Source: Melioribacter sp. (GTDB taxonomy: Bacteria; Bacteroidota; Ignavibacteria; Ignavibacteriales; Melioribacteraceae). Taken from it: DNA of 64,000 nucleotides. A model generated the notes under the pieces. It saw only the letters and a program-made list of their open reading frames with translations, was not told the origin of the DNA and did no database searches. The stretch covers positions 24,877-88,876 of the forward strand of contig PMDS01000077.1 in the NCBI GenBank assembly GCA_003155655.1, given 5' to 3'. The translations under genes were made by a program, and so were the position numbers. Of the stretch, positions 35,976 through 45,552 are shown one piece after another; position 1 is the first letter of the stretch, and each line of letters starts with the position of its first letter.

Positions 35976-38819
35976 TTAATGCGCATCCAGCCAATTATTG
36001 CCAACTCCGGTCTCCGCAATAACAGGAACATTTACCGGCAGTGCATTTTCCATTAATTTAACAATTAACGGTCTAAGTTCATCAACTTCATCTTTATGGG
36101 CATCAAAAACCAATTCATCATGGACTTGTAAAACCATTTTTGTCTTGGCTTTCTTCTTTTCAAGCATCTTGTGAATTTTTATCATTGCGAGTTTTATCAT
36201 ATCGGCTGCAGAGCCCTGTATTGGCATATTAATAGCCACACGGGCTTCAAACTGCTGTACAACCCTGTTCTTACTGTTTATGTTCCTCAAGTAGCGCCTG
36301 CGACCGTATAAAGTCTCAGCATAGCCCTTTTTCTTTGCGCTGGCAACACAATCATCCATGAATTTTCTAACATTCTTAAACGAGTTAAAATATCCGTCAA
36401 TAATTTCCTTAGCTTCAGACTGAGTAATACCCAATCTTATTTTTAGACCAAATGGACCTAGACCATATAGAATTCCAAAATTAACCTCTTTAGCTTTGCG
36501 CCGCATATCCTGGGTTACATCTTTAGGATCAACTTTGAAGATTAACGCAGCAGTTCTTCTATGTATGTCTTCGCCGGAATTAAATGCTTTGGTTAATGCT
36601 TCATCACCGCAAATGCTTGCCATTATCCTCAATTCAATCTGACTGTAATCTGCAGAAAGTATAACATAATTTTTATCGCGGGGAACGAAAGCTTTTCTAA
36701 TCTCTTTTCCCAATTCAGTTCTAATTGGAATATTTTGAAGATTCGGATCATTACTCGACAATCTTCCTGTTGAAACAGCAGCTTGATTGTAAGACGTATG
36801 CAGTCTTCCGGTTTTAGAGTGAATTAAGTTAGGTAGTGAATCTGCATAAGTAGATTTTAGTTTTGAAACCTGCCTGTAATCTGATATAACATCAATAATT
36901 GGGTGCAATCCTTTAAGTAATTCTAATGATCTTGCATCGGTAGAAAAACCAGTTTTAGTTTTATTAGTTTGAGGTAGCTTTAGTTTTTCAAATAGAATTT
37001 TTTGAAGCTGCTGGGTCGAATTAATATTAAAGTTCTCACCGGCATGCTTAATTATTTCTTTTGAATAGTTATCCAGAAGAATTTGAAGATCATCACTGAA
37101 TGCCTTCAAACTTTTCGTATCTATTCTTATACCGGTACGTTCCATATCTTCAAGAACGGGAACAAGAGGGAATTCAATATCGTAAGCAAGTTTTTCAAGA
37201 TTCTCTTTTTTTAATATCCCCTGGAGCAAGTTGTAAAGTCTGAAAGTAATATCAGCATCCTCACTTGAATAATCAGAAAGCCTGTTGGGGTCAATTTCAA
37301 AGATTTTTTCAGGGGTCTTTTTTGAACCTATTAAGTCAAGAAGAGGAATTGGTTTATAATGCAGGTATTTTTCAGAAAGATCATCCATGCCGTGTTTCTC
37401 GTCAGGATCAATTACGTAACTTGCCAGCATTGTATCAAAATAAAAATTGCGTGTTTCAATTCCAAAAAGTCTTAGAACCCCAATATCATATTTACCATTC
37501 TGACAAACTTTTTTGATCTTTTCATTTTCAAATACCGGTTTGAATATTTTTACAAAATCATCAACCGGCAGCCTGTCGCTTGTATCAAAAGAAAATAATG
37601 TTGAGGATTCCTTTGAGGGATTTGTTGCAACATAGAAAGCTTCTTTGGGTTTCATTGCAAAGGAACACCCTGCAAGATTTAAATTAAGCGTATCAAGTCC
37701 GTCTGTCTCAGTATCAAAAACAAATAAATCACAGGCAGAAAGTTTACTGGCAAGCTCTTTTGCTTCTTTGAATGATAATATCAGTTTGTATTTTACTTTG
37801 CTTTTTTCAAATGAACTAATTTCCTTAACATCAACAATATCTACTGGTTCCTGTACTTCAATTTTTTCAACCTTTGATTCTATTTGTTTCTCGATCCCGG
37901 TTTCTACAAATATTTTCTTTAGTTTGCCTGCAAACGACTTAAATTCAAGTTCACCAAATATTTTTAATAGTTTCTCAATATTTGGGTTATGGAATTTTGC
38001 TTCATCAAAATTCATGTGAAAAGGGGTATCGGTCTTTATTGTTGCCAATTCTTTTGAAAGGAATGCATTTTCCTTATTCTCGGAAAGTTTAGTAACAGTA
38101 CCTGCTTTGCTTATTTGATCCAAATTTTTATAAATATTCTCAAGAGTCTTAAATTGCTGTATTAACGGTACAGCAGTCTTTGGACCTATTCCTGCAACAC
38201 CAGGAATATCATCGCTTGAATCGCCTACAAGCGCCAAATAATCAATCATTTGAATGGGATCAAACCCCATATCTTCGCGAACTTTATTCTCATCAATAAT
38301 TTCAATTTCATCTGTCGATTTTCCCGGTTTTACAACTCTTATATTGGGAGAAATGAGTTGGATGTAATCCTTATCGGGTGTAATGGCATAGCAGTCAAAT
38401 CCTTTCTTTTCTGCTTCTTTAACTGCGGTTCCAATTAAATCATCAGCCTCATAACCCGGAAGGATGTAAAGTGGAATGTTAAATGCTTCAATTATTTCTT
38501 TAATTCTCTGAATCTGAGGAATCATATCTTCCGGCATTGCCTGGCGGGATGATTTGTAATTCTCATACCGTTCATGACGAAACGTTTTTTCTTTGGAATC
38601 AAAACCAACGGCAAGGTATTCAGGCTTTGTATCCTCTATAATTTTAAATAACTGATTTAAGAAACCATAAACAGCAGAAGTTGGTTCTCCGGAAACGGTT
38701 AGCAGTGGTCTTGATATGAAAGCATAATAACCTCTGTAAGCGAGAGCCATTGCATCTATAATTACAAATTTTTTCTTTGGAAGCGATGCTTCCTTAGAAG
38801 GTTTTTTGACTGGTTTCAT
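35976..38819 (-). CDS. polA: DNA polymerase I
   Basis: 947 residues with all three domains. The 5' nuclease occupies about residues 15-300 (FVIIDAMALAYRGYYAF, LPGYEADDLIGT). The 3'-5' proofreading domain is about 340-540 and has intact exo motifs (FDTETDGLD, DTMLASYVIDP, YSSEDADI). The polymerase domain is about 560-947 (ILSADYSQIELRIMA, KAKEVNFGILYGLG, VLQVHDELVFDAH). It fills gaps in repair and replaces Okazaki primers. Its last 33 bases occur again at 34362-34394, beyond the toxin-antitoxin genes that lie downstream of it. Confidence 0.97.
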   Translation of the reverse strand: MKPVKKPSKEASLPKKKFVIIDAMALAYRGYYAFISRPLLTVSGEPTSAVYGFLNQLFKIIEDTKPEYLAVGFDSKEKTFRHERYENYKSSRQAMPEDMIPQIQRIKEIIEAFNIPLYILPGYEADDLIGTAVKEAEKKGFDCYAITPDKDYIQLISPNIRVVKPGKSTDEIEIIDENKVREDMGFDPIQMIDYLALVGDSSDDIPGVAGIGPKTAVPLIQQFKTLENIYKNLDQISKAGTVTKLSENKENAFLSKELATIKTDTPFHMNFDEAKFHNPNIEKLLKIFGELEFKSFAGKLKKIFVETGIEKQIESKVEKIEVQEPVDIVDVKEISSFEKSKVKYKLILSFKEAKELASKLSACDLFVFDTETDGLDTLNLNLAGCSFAMKPKEAFYVATNPSKESSTLFSFDTSDRLPVDDFVKIFKPVFENEKIKKVCQNGKYDIGVLRLFGIETRNFYFDTMLASYVIDPDEKHGMDDLSEKYLHYKPIPLLDLIGSKKTPEKIFEIDPNRLSDYSSEDADITFRLYNLLQGILKKENLEKLAYDIEFPLVPVLEDMERTGIRIDTKSLKAFSDDLQILLDNYSKEIIKHAGENFNINSTQQLQKILFEKLKLPQTNKTKTGFSTDARSLELLKGLHPIIDVISDYRQVSKLKSTYADSLPNLIHSKTGRLHTSYNQAAVSTGRLSSNDPNLQNIPIRTELGKEIRKAFVPRDKNYVILSADYSQIELRIMASICGDEALTKAFNSGEDIHRRTAALIFKVDPKDVTQDMRRKAKEVNFGILYGLGPFGLKIRLGITQSEAKEIIDGYFNSFKNVRKFMDDCVASAKKKGYAETLYGRRRYLRNINSKNRVVQQFEARVAINMPIQGSAADMIKLAMIKIHKMLEKKKAKTKMVLQVHDELVFDAHKDEVDELRPLIVKLMENALPVNVPVIAETGVGNNWLDAH
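35977..36009 (-). repeat. polA 3' end, right direct repeat
   Basis: The final codons of polA and most of its stop codon, matched 31 of 33 by the copy at 34362-34394, giving a repeat period of 1615 bases. If the segment was inserted by site-specific recombination, this would be the junction that restored a functional polA end. Confidence 0.85.
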
Positions 38820-38895
38820 CTAAACTCGTTAATTTATTTTGGTTATATTTATCGTGTTAATATAAATACATTCAAATTATAATGGCAAAGACAAT

Positions 38896-39945
38896 ATGAA
38901 ATATTTGAAATCTAACTTTTTAGTAAAATGCTTCATTATTTGCTTCTTGCTCACGGTTGCTTTATTTGGACAGGCAACTAAGAAGGATTCCATTTATGTT
39001 GCCAATTGGAACCTTGAAAACCTATTTGATATAATGAAAGACTCTGTGAAAAATGATAAAGATTTTTTGCCCGGCTCTCCTAAGAGATGGAATTATGAAA
39101 GATTTGAGCATAAATTAAATAACCTTGCTAAAGTTATTAATTATATGAATGATGGCTGCGCTCCTGATATTATAGCTTTTGAAGAAGTCGAAAATATTTA
39201 TGTTGTTAAAAAATTGATTTATACTATAAAAGGTAGTCGTGATTATATAGTTTGCCACCGGGATTCACCTGATGAACATGGATTGGATGTTGCATTGATT
39301 TATGACAGAAATATTTTTTCAATTGACAGCATTGCTGCACTTCATGTAGAACTGCCGGATCACCATCCCACAAGAGATATTCTGCACGTTGTTCTTATAC
39401 ATAAAACCAACGGTGAAAAATTTCATTTTTATGTTAACCATTGGCCGCAAAAGTATGCAGACAAAGTACGTTCAGAAAAGAATTTTTCCGCTGCTGCTCA
39501 TGTTTTAAGAAGTAGTCTTGATACTTTAAATCAATCAGCTCCTAATAGTAATGTTATTGTATTGGGCGATTTTAATGTCGATCAGGATAATAATTCTATT
39601 GTCAACATTTTAAAAGCAAATGTATTTAACTGCAAGCAGGATGTATTTTTCCAAAATGAACTTCTAAACTTGAGTGAAAAAGAGTTTGTTTGGGAAAAGG
39701 GTACCTATTTGCTAAATAATAAATGGATGAGATTTGATCAAATTATGATATCAATTTCTATATTAAATAATAAAAATGTTAAATATGACTGCTCTTCATT
39801 TAATATAATCAAACCTCCTTTTATGATTGATCCGAAAAGTAAAAATGAAGGAGCATTGCCAACTTATAGGGGTAACAAATATATTGGCGGGTATAGTGAT
39901 CACTACCCGGTTGCAGCTAAATTTTATTTGAAAGAAAACAAATGA
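38896..39945 (+). CDS. Secreted endonuclease/exonuclease/phosphatase-family protein
   Basis: 349 residues. An N-terminal signal peptide (to about residue 26) is followed by the EEP fold: VANWNLENLFDIM (metal-binding Asn), APDIIAFEEVEN with the catalytic Glu, HFYVNHWPQK, VIVLGDFNVDQDNN, and the ending YSDHYPVAAKF with the Asp-His pair. Such proteins act as secreted DNases, RNases or phosphodiesterases. The substrate is open. It stands divergent from polA, and the SDR gene overlaps its stop by four bases. Confidence 0.85.
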   Translation: MKYLKSNFLVKCFIICFLLTVALFGQATKKDSIYVANWNLENLFDIMKDSVKNDKDFLPGSPKRWNYERFEHKLNNLAKVINYMNDGCAPDIIAFEEVENIYVVKKLIYTIKGSRDYIVCHRDSPDEHGLDVALIYDRNIFSIDSIAALHVELPDHHPTRDILHVVLIHKTNGEKFHFYVNHWPQKYADKVRSEKNFSAAAHVLRSSLDTLNQSAPNSNVIVLGDFNVDQDNNSIVNILKANVFNCKQDVFFQNELLNLSEKEFVWEKGTYLLNNKWMRFDQIMISISILNNKNVKYDCSSFNIIKPPFMIDPKSKNEGALPTYRGNKYIGGYSDHYPVAAKFYLKENK

Positions 39946-40628
39946 ATTCTAAAAAAGTATTTTTACTATTTGGTTCATCCGGTGATTTGGGCAAAGCTGC
40001 TATTGATTATTTTTTAAATCAGGAGTATGATAACTACTATTTGTTTACACGAAAAGACATTGCAATTCAAAAAAAAGGCAAGAATGTAGAAATTGTTAAA
40101 ATTATTGACTTATCTATTGAAGAAAATATAAAAACTGCATTTTTAAAAGTTGATAGGGATAAAAATGCAGAATATTTTCTATTCAGCACAATTGGAGGTT
40201 TTTTAGGCGGGCAGTCGATCGCTGACACCGGTTATATTGACTGGCTGAACATGATGAATATAAATTTAAACGTAGCGTTCTTAATAGCAAAGTATTTCTT
40301 AAAATTAATTGATGGGACACTGGGTGGGTCAATTTGTTTTACGAGCGCTATGTCAAGTTTAAAGGAAGAAGCCAATAAATCAGCATATAACATTTCAAAA
40401 AATGGATTAAATTATTTAGTTAGAACACTTGCATTAGAAGGAAAAGAAGCCGGCTTAAGCGCAAATGCCGTTGCTCCATTTATTATTGATACATCTGCAA
40501 ACCGTGAATGGGTTAAAGATAAAACTCTATTGGTAAATCCATTAAGCATTTGTTCTTCTGTTCAAATGCTTTTTAATAATAGAATAATTATAAGTGGGAA
40601 TATAATTGAACTCCCTTACTCGTTATAA
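39942..40628 (+). CDS. Short-chain dehydrogenase/reductase (SDR) family protein
   Basis: 228 residues of a Rossmann fold: the cofactor loop LLFGSSGDLGKAAIDYFL (TGxxxGxG variant), the tetrad-like SAMSSLKEEANKSAYNISK with YxxxK and an upstream Ser, and an active-site region FSTIGGFLGG in place of NNAG. SDRs oxidise or reduce alcohols, sugars, lipids and cofactors with NAD(P)H; the substrate is unknown. It overlaps the preceding nuclease gene and is followed by a 73-base gap before the YqeY gene. Confidence 0.82.
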   Translation: MNSKKVFLLFGSSGDLGKAAIDYFLNQEYDNYYLFTRKDIAIQKKGKNVEIVKIIDLSIEENIKTAFLKVDRDKNAEYFLFSTIGGFLGGQSIADTGYIDWLNMMNINLNVAFLIAKYFLKLIDGTLGGSICFTSAMSSLKEEANKSAYNISKNGLNYLVRTLALEGKEAGLSANAVAPFIIDTSANREWVKDKTLLVNPLSICSSVQMLFNNRIIISGNIIELPYSL

Positions 40629-40701
40629 TAAGCGAAAATAAATCAAATGATTTTTTTATCTTACTACCAGGCATAAAAATATTTTTTAATTTGAGGAAGA
40701 T

Positions 40702-41154
40702 ATGAATCTTAAAGACAAGATCAATGAAGATCTTAAAAACTCAATGAAATCAGGAGATAAGGTTCGGCTTGAGACAATACGTTCAATTCGTGCCCTCATT
40801 CTTGAATTTGAAAAAAGTGGAACTGACAAAGAATTGACCCCTGAAGATGAGATCAGGATGCTTACTTCTGCAGCTAAAAAAAGGAAAGAATCAATTGAGC
40901 AGTTCCGTGCAGGGAATAGACCTGAACTTGCTGATAAGGAAGAAACTGAACTCAAAATTATTGAAGAATATTTACCCAAACAGCTTTCAACGGCGGAAAT
41001 TGAAGTGGAAATTAAAAAAATTGCCTTAGAAGTTGGAGCAAAAACTAAAGAAGATTTCCCAAAGCTTATGCCTATTGCAGCTAAGGCATTAAAAGGAAAA
41101 GCTGACGGCAAAGTTATTAAAGAAATAGTTGAAAAAATTCTGGGTAGTAATTGA
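40702..41154 (+). CDS. GatB/YqeY domain-containing protein
   Basis: 150 residues, all of it the YqeY fold: LKDKINEDLKNSMKSGDKVR at the N-terminus, SIEQFRAGNRPELADKEETE, EEYLPKQLS and a C-terminal KALKGKADGKVIKEIVEKIL. It resembles the tRNA-binding tail domain of GatB amidotransferase. Its own role is not established. An AGGAAG ribosome site lies just before the ATG. The stop overlaps the cvpA-like gene, a common neighbour arrangement of yqeY, cvpA and mutS2 in this group. Confidence 0.93.
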   Translation: MNLKDKINEDLKNSMKSGDKVRLETIRSIRALILEFEKSGTDKELTPEDEIRMLTSAAKKRKESIEQFRAGNRPELADKEETELKIIEEYLPKQLSTAEIEVEIKKIALEVGAKTKEDFPKLMPIAAKALKGKADGKVIKEIVEKILGSN

Positions 41155-41705
41155 ATTACCTTGATTACATAATTATTCTTATTGTTCTTGTTGGTTTTCT
41201 TCTTGGATTCAAAGACGGACTGGTAAGAAAAATAATTGGAATAATTGGTTTAATAGCCGGTGTTGCTCTTGCTTTTCAATTTTCGGGCAAACTGGGGAAA
41301 ATTCTAATTGGATTTCTTAACAACGATGAATATTTGTCCAATCTTGTTGCTGGAATCTTAATATTTCTGGCGGTTATCCTAATTGCTACAATATTGAAAA
41401 GAATTATTCACCCATTTGATAAAGTAAACAGACTGATAAACCAATTTCTTGGAGGAATTATTGGAGCAATTCAAATAATTTTCTTCCTGAGTGCTGTATT
41501 TTTATTCCTTAATGTTTTTAGTTTCCCAAAAGCAGAACAAAGAAAAGGTTCTCTAACATATAATTTTGTTTCAGACTTGATTCCAAAAACTATCGATTTT
41601 GTAATGGGTACAAGTTCAAAGGCTGCTGATTACATTAAGCAATACATTGAAAAAAATGATTCGGAACTAACTCCACAAATAGATACTCTCCATCAAAAAA
41701 AATGA
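41151..41705 (+). CDS. CvpA-family membrane protein
   Basis: 184 residues from a TTG overlapping the yqeY stop. Four hydrophobic helices lie in the first 120 residues, with the family pattern YIIILIVLVGFLLGFKDGLV, GLIAGVALAFQFSGKLG and the glycine-rich INQFLGGIIGAIQII, followed by a polar tail. CvpA was named from colicin V production. Family members help envelope homeostasis, but the mechanism is unknown. It overlaps mutS2 by four bases. Confidence 0.88.
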   Translation: MNYLDYIIILIVLVGFLLGFKDGLVRKIIGIIGLIAGVALAFQFSGKLGKILIGFLNNDEYLSNLVAGILIFLAVILIATILKRIIHPFDKVNRLINQFLGGIIGAIQIIFFLSAVFLFLNVFSFPKAEQRKGSLTYNFVSDLIPKTIDFVMGTSSKAADYIKQYIEKNDSELTPQIDTLHQKK

Positions 41706-44050
41706 TTACTCAAGACATCCTGGAAAAATTAGAATACAAAAAAGTCATTTCTCAAATTGAAAAATACTGTTCAACTGAAAATGGGAAAATTGCTGTCAAT
41801 AATTTGCTCCCGCTTGAATCAATTGAATTAGTTAGGCGCAGCGGATTACAGGTAAATGACGCTAAAGAAATTTTAATTAAAAATGACATTCCTCCCATTG
41901 ATTATTTACCCAACCTTTATGATTCTCTTTCAAAGTCTAGAATTGAAGGTGTTGTACTGCAGGCAAGACAAATAAGGGATATACTTAAACTTGCTGAAAC
42001 TTCCCGTAAATTATTCCAATTCTTAAAACCACGGGATGGAAACGGAGAATATCTGAATGAACATACTTCCCGTCTTTTTGTTGATAAAGTTTTTGAGCAT
42101 TTTATAGGAAAAGTATTTAATGAAAATGGTGAAATACGCGATGATGCAAGCGCAAGGCTTAGAGAAATAAGAATTGAATTAAGAGAAAAGGAAACTGCAC
42201 TTCAAAAGCTAATGCAGAAGCTTTTAAAGCAGTTAAGTGATTCATACCTTGTGCAGGAAGAATATATTACCCAAAGAGACGGAAGAATAGTTTTACCGGT
42301 AAAAGCAGAACACAAACGCCATGTTCGCGGTTTTGTGCATTCTGAATCTTCAACGGGTCAAACTGTCTATATTGAACCTGAAGAAACACTTGAGATAAAC
42401 AATGATATTCTCTCTTTAGGATTTGCTGAAAAACGAGAAATTGAAAAAATCCTTAAAGGATTGACAGAAAGAATTGGAGAGTTAAGCAGCGAATTAAAAA
42501 ATTCGCTTTCGGCAATTGCAGAGATTGATTCAATTTTTGCACGCGCCAAATATTCAATCGAAATTATTGGCTCACATCCGTCTTTTGATCTTTCCAAGCC
42601 TTTTGAAATGATTGATGCACGTCATCCGATTCTTGTAAAACGTCTTGGTCAGTTGAATACAATTCCGATGAATTTAAAATTGGATGATGTAAATATTGTT
42701 CTTATAACCGGACCAAATGCTGGTGGTAAAACAGTAACTCTAAAAACAACAGGTTTGTTAACATGCCTTGCTCTTGCAGGAATTCCAATACCGGCTCATC
42801 CGGATTCTAATTTCCATTTTTTTCAGAAAGTTTTAGTTGATATCGGTGATGCTCAATCAATTGAAGATGATCTTAGCACATTTAGTTCTCATCTTAAAAA
42901 TATTAAATACATAATTGAAGAATCAGACGCCGATTCGCTTGTTCTTCTTGATGAAGTTGGAACAGGGACCGACCCAGCAGAAGGCTCGGCAATCGCAGCA
43001 GGAATGCTGATTACATTACGAGATAAAAATGCCAGTGTTCTTGCTACAACACATCATGGCAGTTTAAAAATAATTGCAAACCAACTGCAAGGATTTCAAA
43101 ATGCATCAATGGAATATGATACCGAACATTTAAAGCCGACCTACCGTTTTAAACAAGGTATGCCAGGTTCCAGCTACGCTTTTGAAGTAGCAAACAGGAT
43201 AGGATTTGATGATAAATTCATACAACTTGCAAAGGAATATTTAGATACAGATAAGACAAAAGTTGAGGACTTTTTAGTATCTCTTGAGAAAAAATCGAAA
43301 GATCTGAAGGAACAGTTGAATCATCTTGAAATAGAAAACTCACGCTTAAAGGGATTGACAAATTTATATCAAACGAAAATTGAAAAGTTGGAAGAACAGA
43401 AAAAAGAGATTCTTTCTGATGCTAAAATAAAAGCCGAGACATATTTAACCGGCGTTAACAAAAAAATTGAAAGCGCAATTAAAAATATCCGTGAGTCACA
43501 GGCAGATAAGAATGTGATAAAGGAAGAAAAAAAGAAAATTGAAGAGATTAAAAAGGAAAGCGCCGTAGTTTTTAAGAAACAAAAAAAAGAAAAAGAGAGT
43601 GCAATTGAACTTAGTATTGGTGATTATGCTTCTATAAAAGATACTTCTTCTGTAGGTGTTATTTCCGAGCTGGATAAAGATAAAAACAAGGCTGTTTTAA
43701 CTGTAGGCACTTTAAAAATAAAAACTAAATATTCTGATCTTGTTTCTGCAAAAAAATCTGAAATAGAGCATGGAAATCATAGGACTTATACTGCCGATCA
43801 AAATGATATAAGTTATAGGCTGGATATAAGAGGCAAGCGAGCAGATGAAGCTGAATTTGATGTGATTAAATTTTTGGATGCGGCAAACATGAATGGTTCC
43901 GACAGGGTGGAAATTTTGCATGGTAAAGGAACAGGTGCATTAAAACAGCTTGTACACGGCATTTTAAGAAATAATGGTACCGTAAAAAATTACTATTTTG
44001 CAAATATAGAGTTCGGTGGAGATGGAATTACAATTGTAGAATTCAAATAA
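41702..44050 (+). CDS. mutS2: MutS2 (Smr-domain) ATPase/endonuclease
   Basis: 782 residues. A MutS-like clamp and core precede the ATPase: GPNAGGKTVTLKTTG (Walker A, about residue 341), DDLSTFSSHLKNI, and LLDEVGTGTDPAEG (Walker B and signature). A coiled coil covers about 520-640. A C-terminal Smr nuclease domain (about 700-782) has LDIRGKRADEAE and ILHGKGTGAL; the usual DLR core is DIR here. MutS2 suppresses homeologous recombination and, in Bacillus, splits collided ribosomes. It ends 5 bases before accC. Confidence 0.95.
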   Translation: MITQDILEKLEYKKVISQIEKYCSTENGKIAVNNLLPLESIELVRRSGLQVNDAKEILIKNDIPPIDYLPNLYDSLSKSRIEGVVLQARQIRDILKLAETSRKLFQFLKPRDGNGEYLNEHTSRLFVDKVFEHFIGKVFNENGEIRDDASARLREIRIELREKETALQKLMQKLLKQLSDSYLVQEEYITQRDGRIVLPVKAEHKRHVRGFVHSESSTGQTVYIEPEETLEINNDILSLGFAEKREIEKILKGLTERIGELSSELKNSLSAIAEIDSIFARAKYSIEIIGSHPSFDLSKPFEMIDARHPILVKRLGQLNTIPMNLKLDDVNIVLITGPNAGGKTVTLKTTGLLTCLALAGIPIPAHPDSNFHFFQKVLVDIGDAQSIEDDLSTFSSHLKNIKYIIEESDADSLVLLDEVGTGTDPAEGSAIAAGMLITLRDKNASVLATTHHGSLKIIANQLQGFQNASMEYDTEHLKPTYRFKQGMPGSSYAFEVANRIGFDDKFIQLAKEYLDTDKTKVEDFLVSLEKKSKDLKEQLNHLEIENSRLKGLTNLYQTKIEKLEEQKKEILSDAKIKAETYLTGVNKKIESAIKNIRESQADKNVIKEEKKKIEEIKKESAVVFKKQKKEKESAIELSIGDYASIKDTSSVGVISELDKDKNKAVLTVGTLKIKTKYSDLVSAKKSEIEHGNHRTYTADQNDISYRLDIRGKRADEAEFDVIKFLDAANMNGSDRVEILHGKGTGALKQLVHGILRNNGTVKNYYFANIEFGGDGITIVEFK

Positions 44051-44055
44051 AATTA

Positions 44056-45552
44056 ATGATAAAAAAAATATTAATTGCAAATAGAGGAGAAATAGCCCAC
44101 AGAATAATTAAAGCCTGCCGGGAATTAAATATAATTTCTGCGGCAATATATTCTGAAGCAGATAAAACTGCCCTCCATGTCAGACGTGCTGATGAAGCTT
44201 TTTTAATTGGTCCGCCGCCTGCCAGCGATTCCTATCTTAATAAAGAAAAAATAATTAAGCTCGCAAAAGAAATTGGAGCTGACGCAATCCATCCCGGATA
44301 CGGATTCCTTTCTGAAAATTCAGAATTTATTAAGATGGTTGAAGATTCCGGATTAATTTTTATTGGTCCATCTTCCACATCAGCCATGATGATGGGAGAA
44401 AAAACTTCTGCCAGAAGATTGATGAAAGAAAATAATGTTCCAATTGTGCCCGGAACTACCGAACCCATTTACACTGTAAATGAAGGGAAAAAGATAGCTG
44501 AAGAAATAGGTTATCCTGTGATGTTGAAAGCTGCGGCAGGAGGTGGAGGAAAGGGAATGAGAAAAATTTCCTCCGGTGATGAGTTTGAATCTTCTTTTAG
44601 TCAGGCAAGAAATGAATCTCTTAAAGCATTTGGAAGTAATGAAGTTTATCTCGAAAAATTTATTGAAAATCCTAAACATATAGAAGTTCAAATATTTGCG
44701 GATAAATATGGTAACTATGTTCACTTATTTGAACGCGAATGTTCAGTTCAACGGCGACATCAAAAGGTAATTGAAGAAGCTCCTTCGATTTCTGTTGATG
44801 ACTCTACACGTAATAAAATTACACGGGCTGCTGTTAAGGCTGCAAAGGCATGTAATTATTTCAATGCAGGTACTATAGAATTTTTGATGGACAATGATAA
44901 AAATTTCTATTTTTTAGAGATGAATACACGTTTGCAGGTGGAACATCCGGTCACAGAAATGATTACAGGACTGGATATTGTTAAACTGCAAATCAAAATT
45001 GCATCTGGTGAAAAATTATCTATTAGGCAGGAAGATATAAAAATTCATGGTCATGCTGTTGAATGCAGAATTTACGCTGAAGATGTTGATAATAATTTTG
45101 CTCCGTCAACAGGTAAAATTACACACCATCGTTTAACATCAGGCCCGGGAATTAGGATTGACAGAGGAATTGATGTTATGAGCGAGGTACCAATTTACTA
45201 TGATCCAATGCTTGCCAAGGTAATCGCTTGGGGAATTGATAGGGAAGAAGCGCTTGCAAGAATGAAACGAGCATTGAGTGAATATCAAATTGGAGGTGTT
45301 ATAACAAACATTCCTGCATTTAATTGGATGCTCAAACAAAAATCCTTTCTAGACGGCTCTTTCGACATTAATTTCCTTGATAAAGAATTCCTTCCTCTTC
45401 TACCCGGCAAATGGAAAGACTCATCATCAGAAGAGTATGAAGAAATAGCAGCTGTACTTGGTGCAATTTTGAAAGAAGGAGAACTACAAACAACAATTTC
45501 ACAAAATAAAGTCGGCCATTGTAATTTATGGAAAGGACAGAATTATGAGTGA
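44056..45552 (+). CDS. accC: Biotin carboxylase (acyl-CoA carboxylase alpha-type subunit)
   Basis: ATP-grasp enzyme that carboxylates biotin. 498 residues: KILIANRGEIAHRIIKACRE at the start, HPGYGFLSEN, the ATP lid AAAGGGGKGMRK, ECSVQRRHQKVIEEAPS, FLEMNTRLQVEHPVTEMITG and the C-terminal FDPS-like region. About 45 residues longer than E. coli AccC, with an extra tail as in acyl-CoA carboxylases. It overlaps the biotin carrier gene by 8 bases. Its carboxyltransferase is probably the distant gene at 14701-16245. Confidence 0.94.
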   Translation: MIKKILIANRGEIAHRIIKACRELNIISAAIYSEADKTALHVRRADEAFLIGPPPASDSYLNKEKIIKLAKEIGADAIHPGYGFLSENSEFIKMVEDSGLIFIGPSSTSAMMMGEKTSARRLMKENNVPIVPGTTEPIYTVNEGKKIAEEIGYPVMLKAAAGGGGKGMRKISSGDEFESSFSQARNESLKAFGSNEVYLEKFIENPKHIEVQIFADKYGNYVHLFERECSVQRRHQKVIEEAPSISVDDSTRNKITRAAVKAAKACNYFNAGTIEFLMDNDKNFYFLEMNTRLQVEHPVTEMITGLDIVKLQIKIASGEKLSIRQEDIKIHGHAVECRIYAEDVDNNFAPSTGKITHHRLTSGPGIRIDRGIDVMSEVPIYYDPMLAKVIAWGIDREEALARMKRALSEYQIGGVITNIPAFNWMLKQKSFLDGSFDINFLDKEFLPLLPGKWKDSSSEEYEEIAAVLGAILKEGELQTTISQNKVGHCNLWKGQNYE

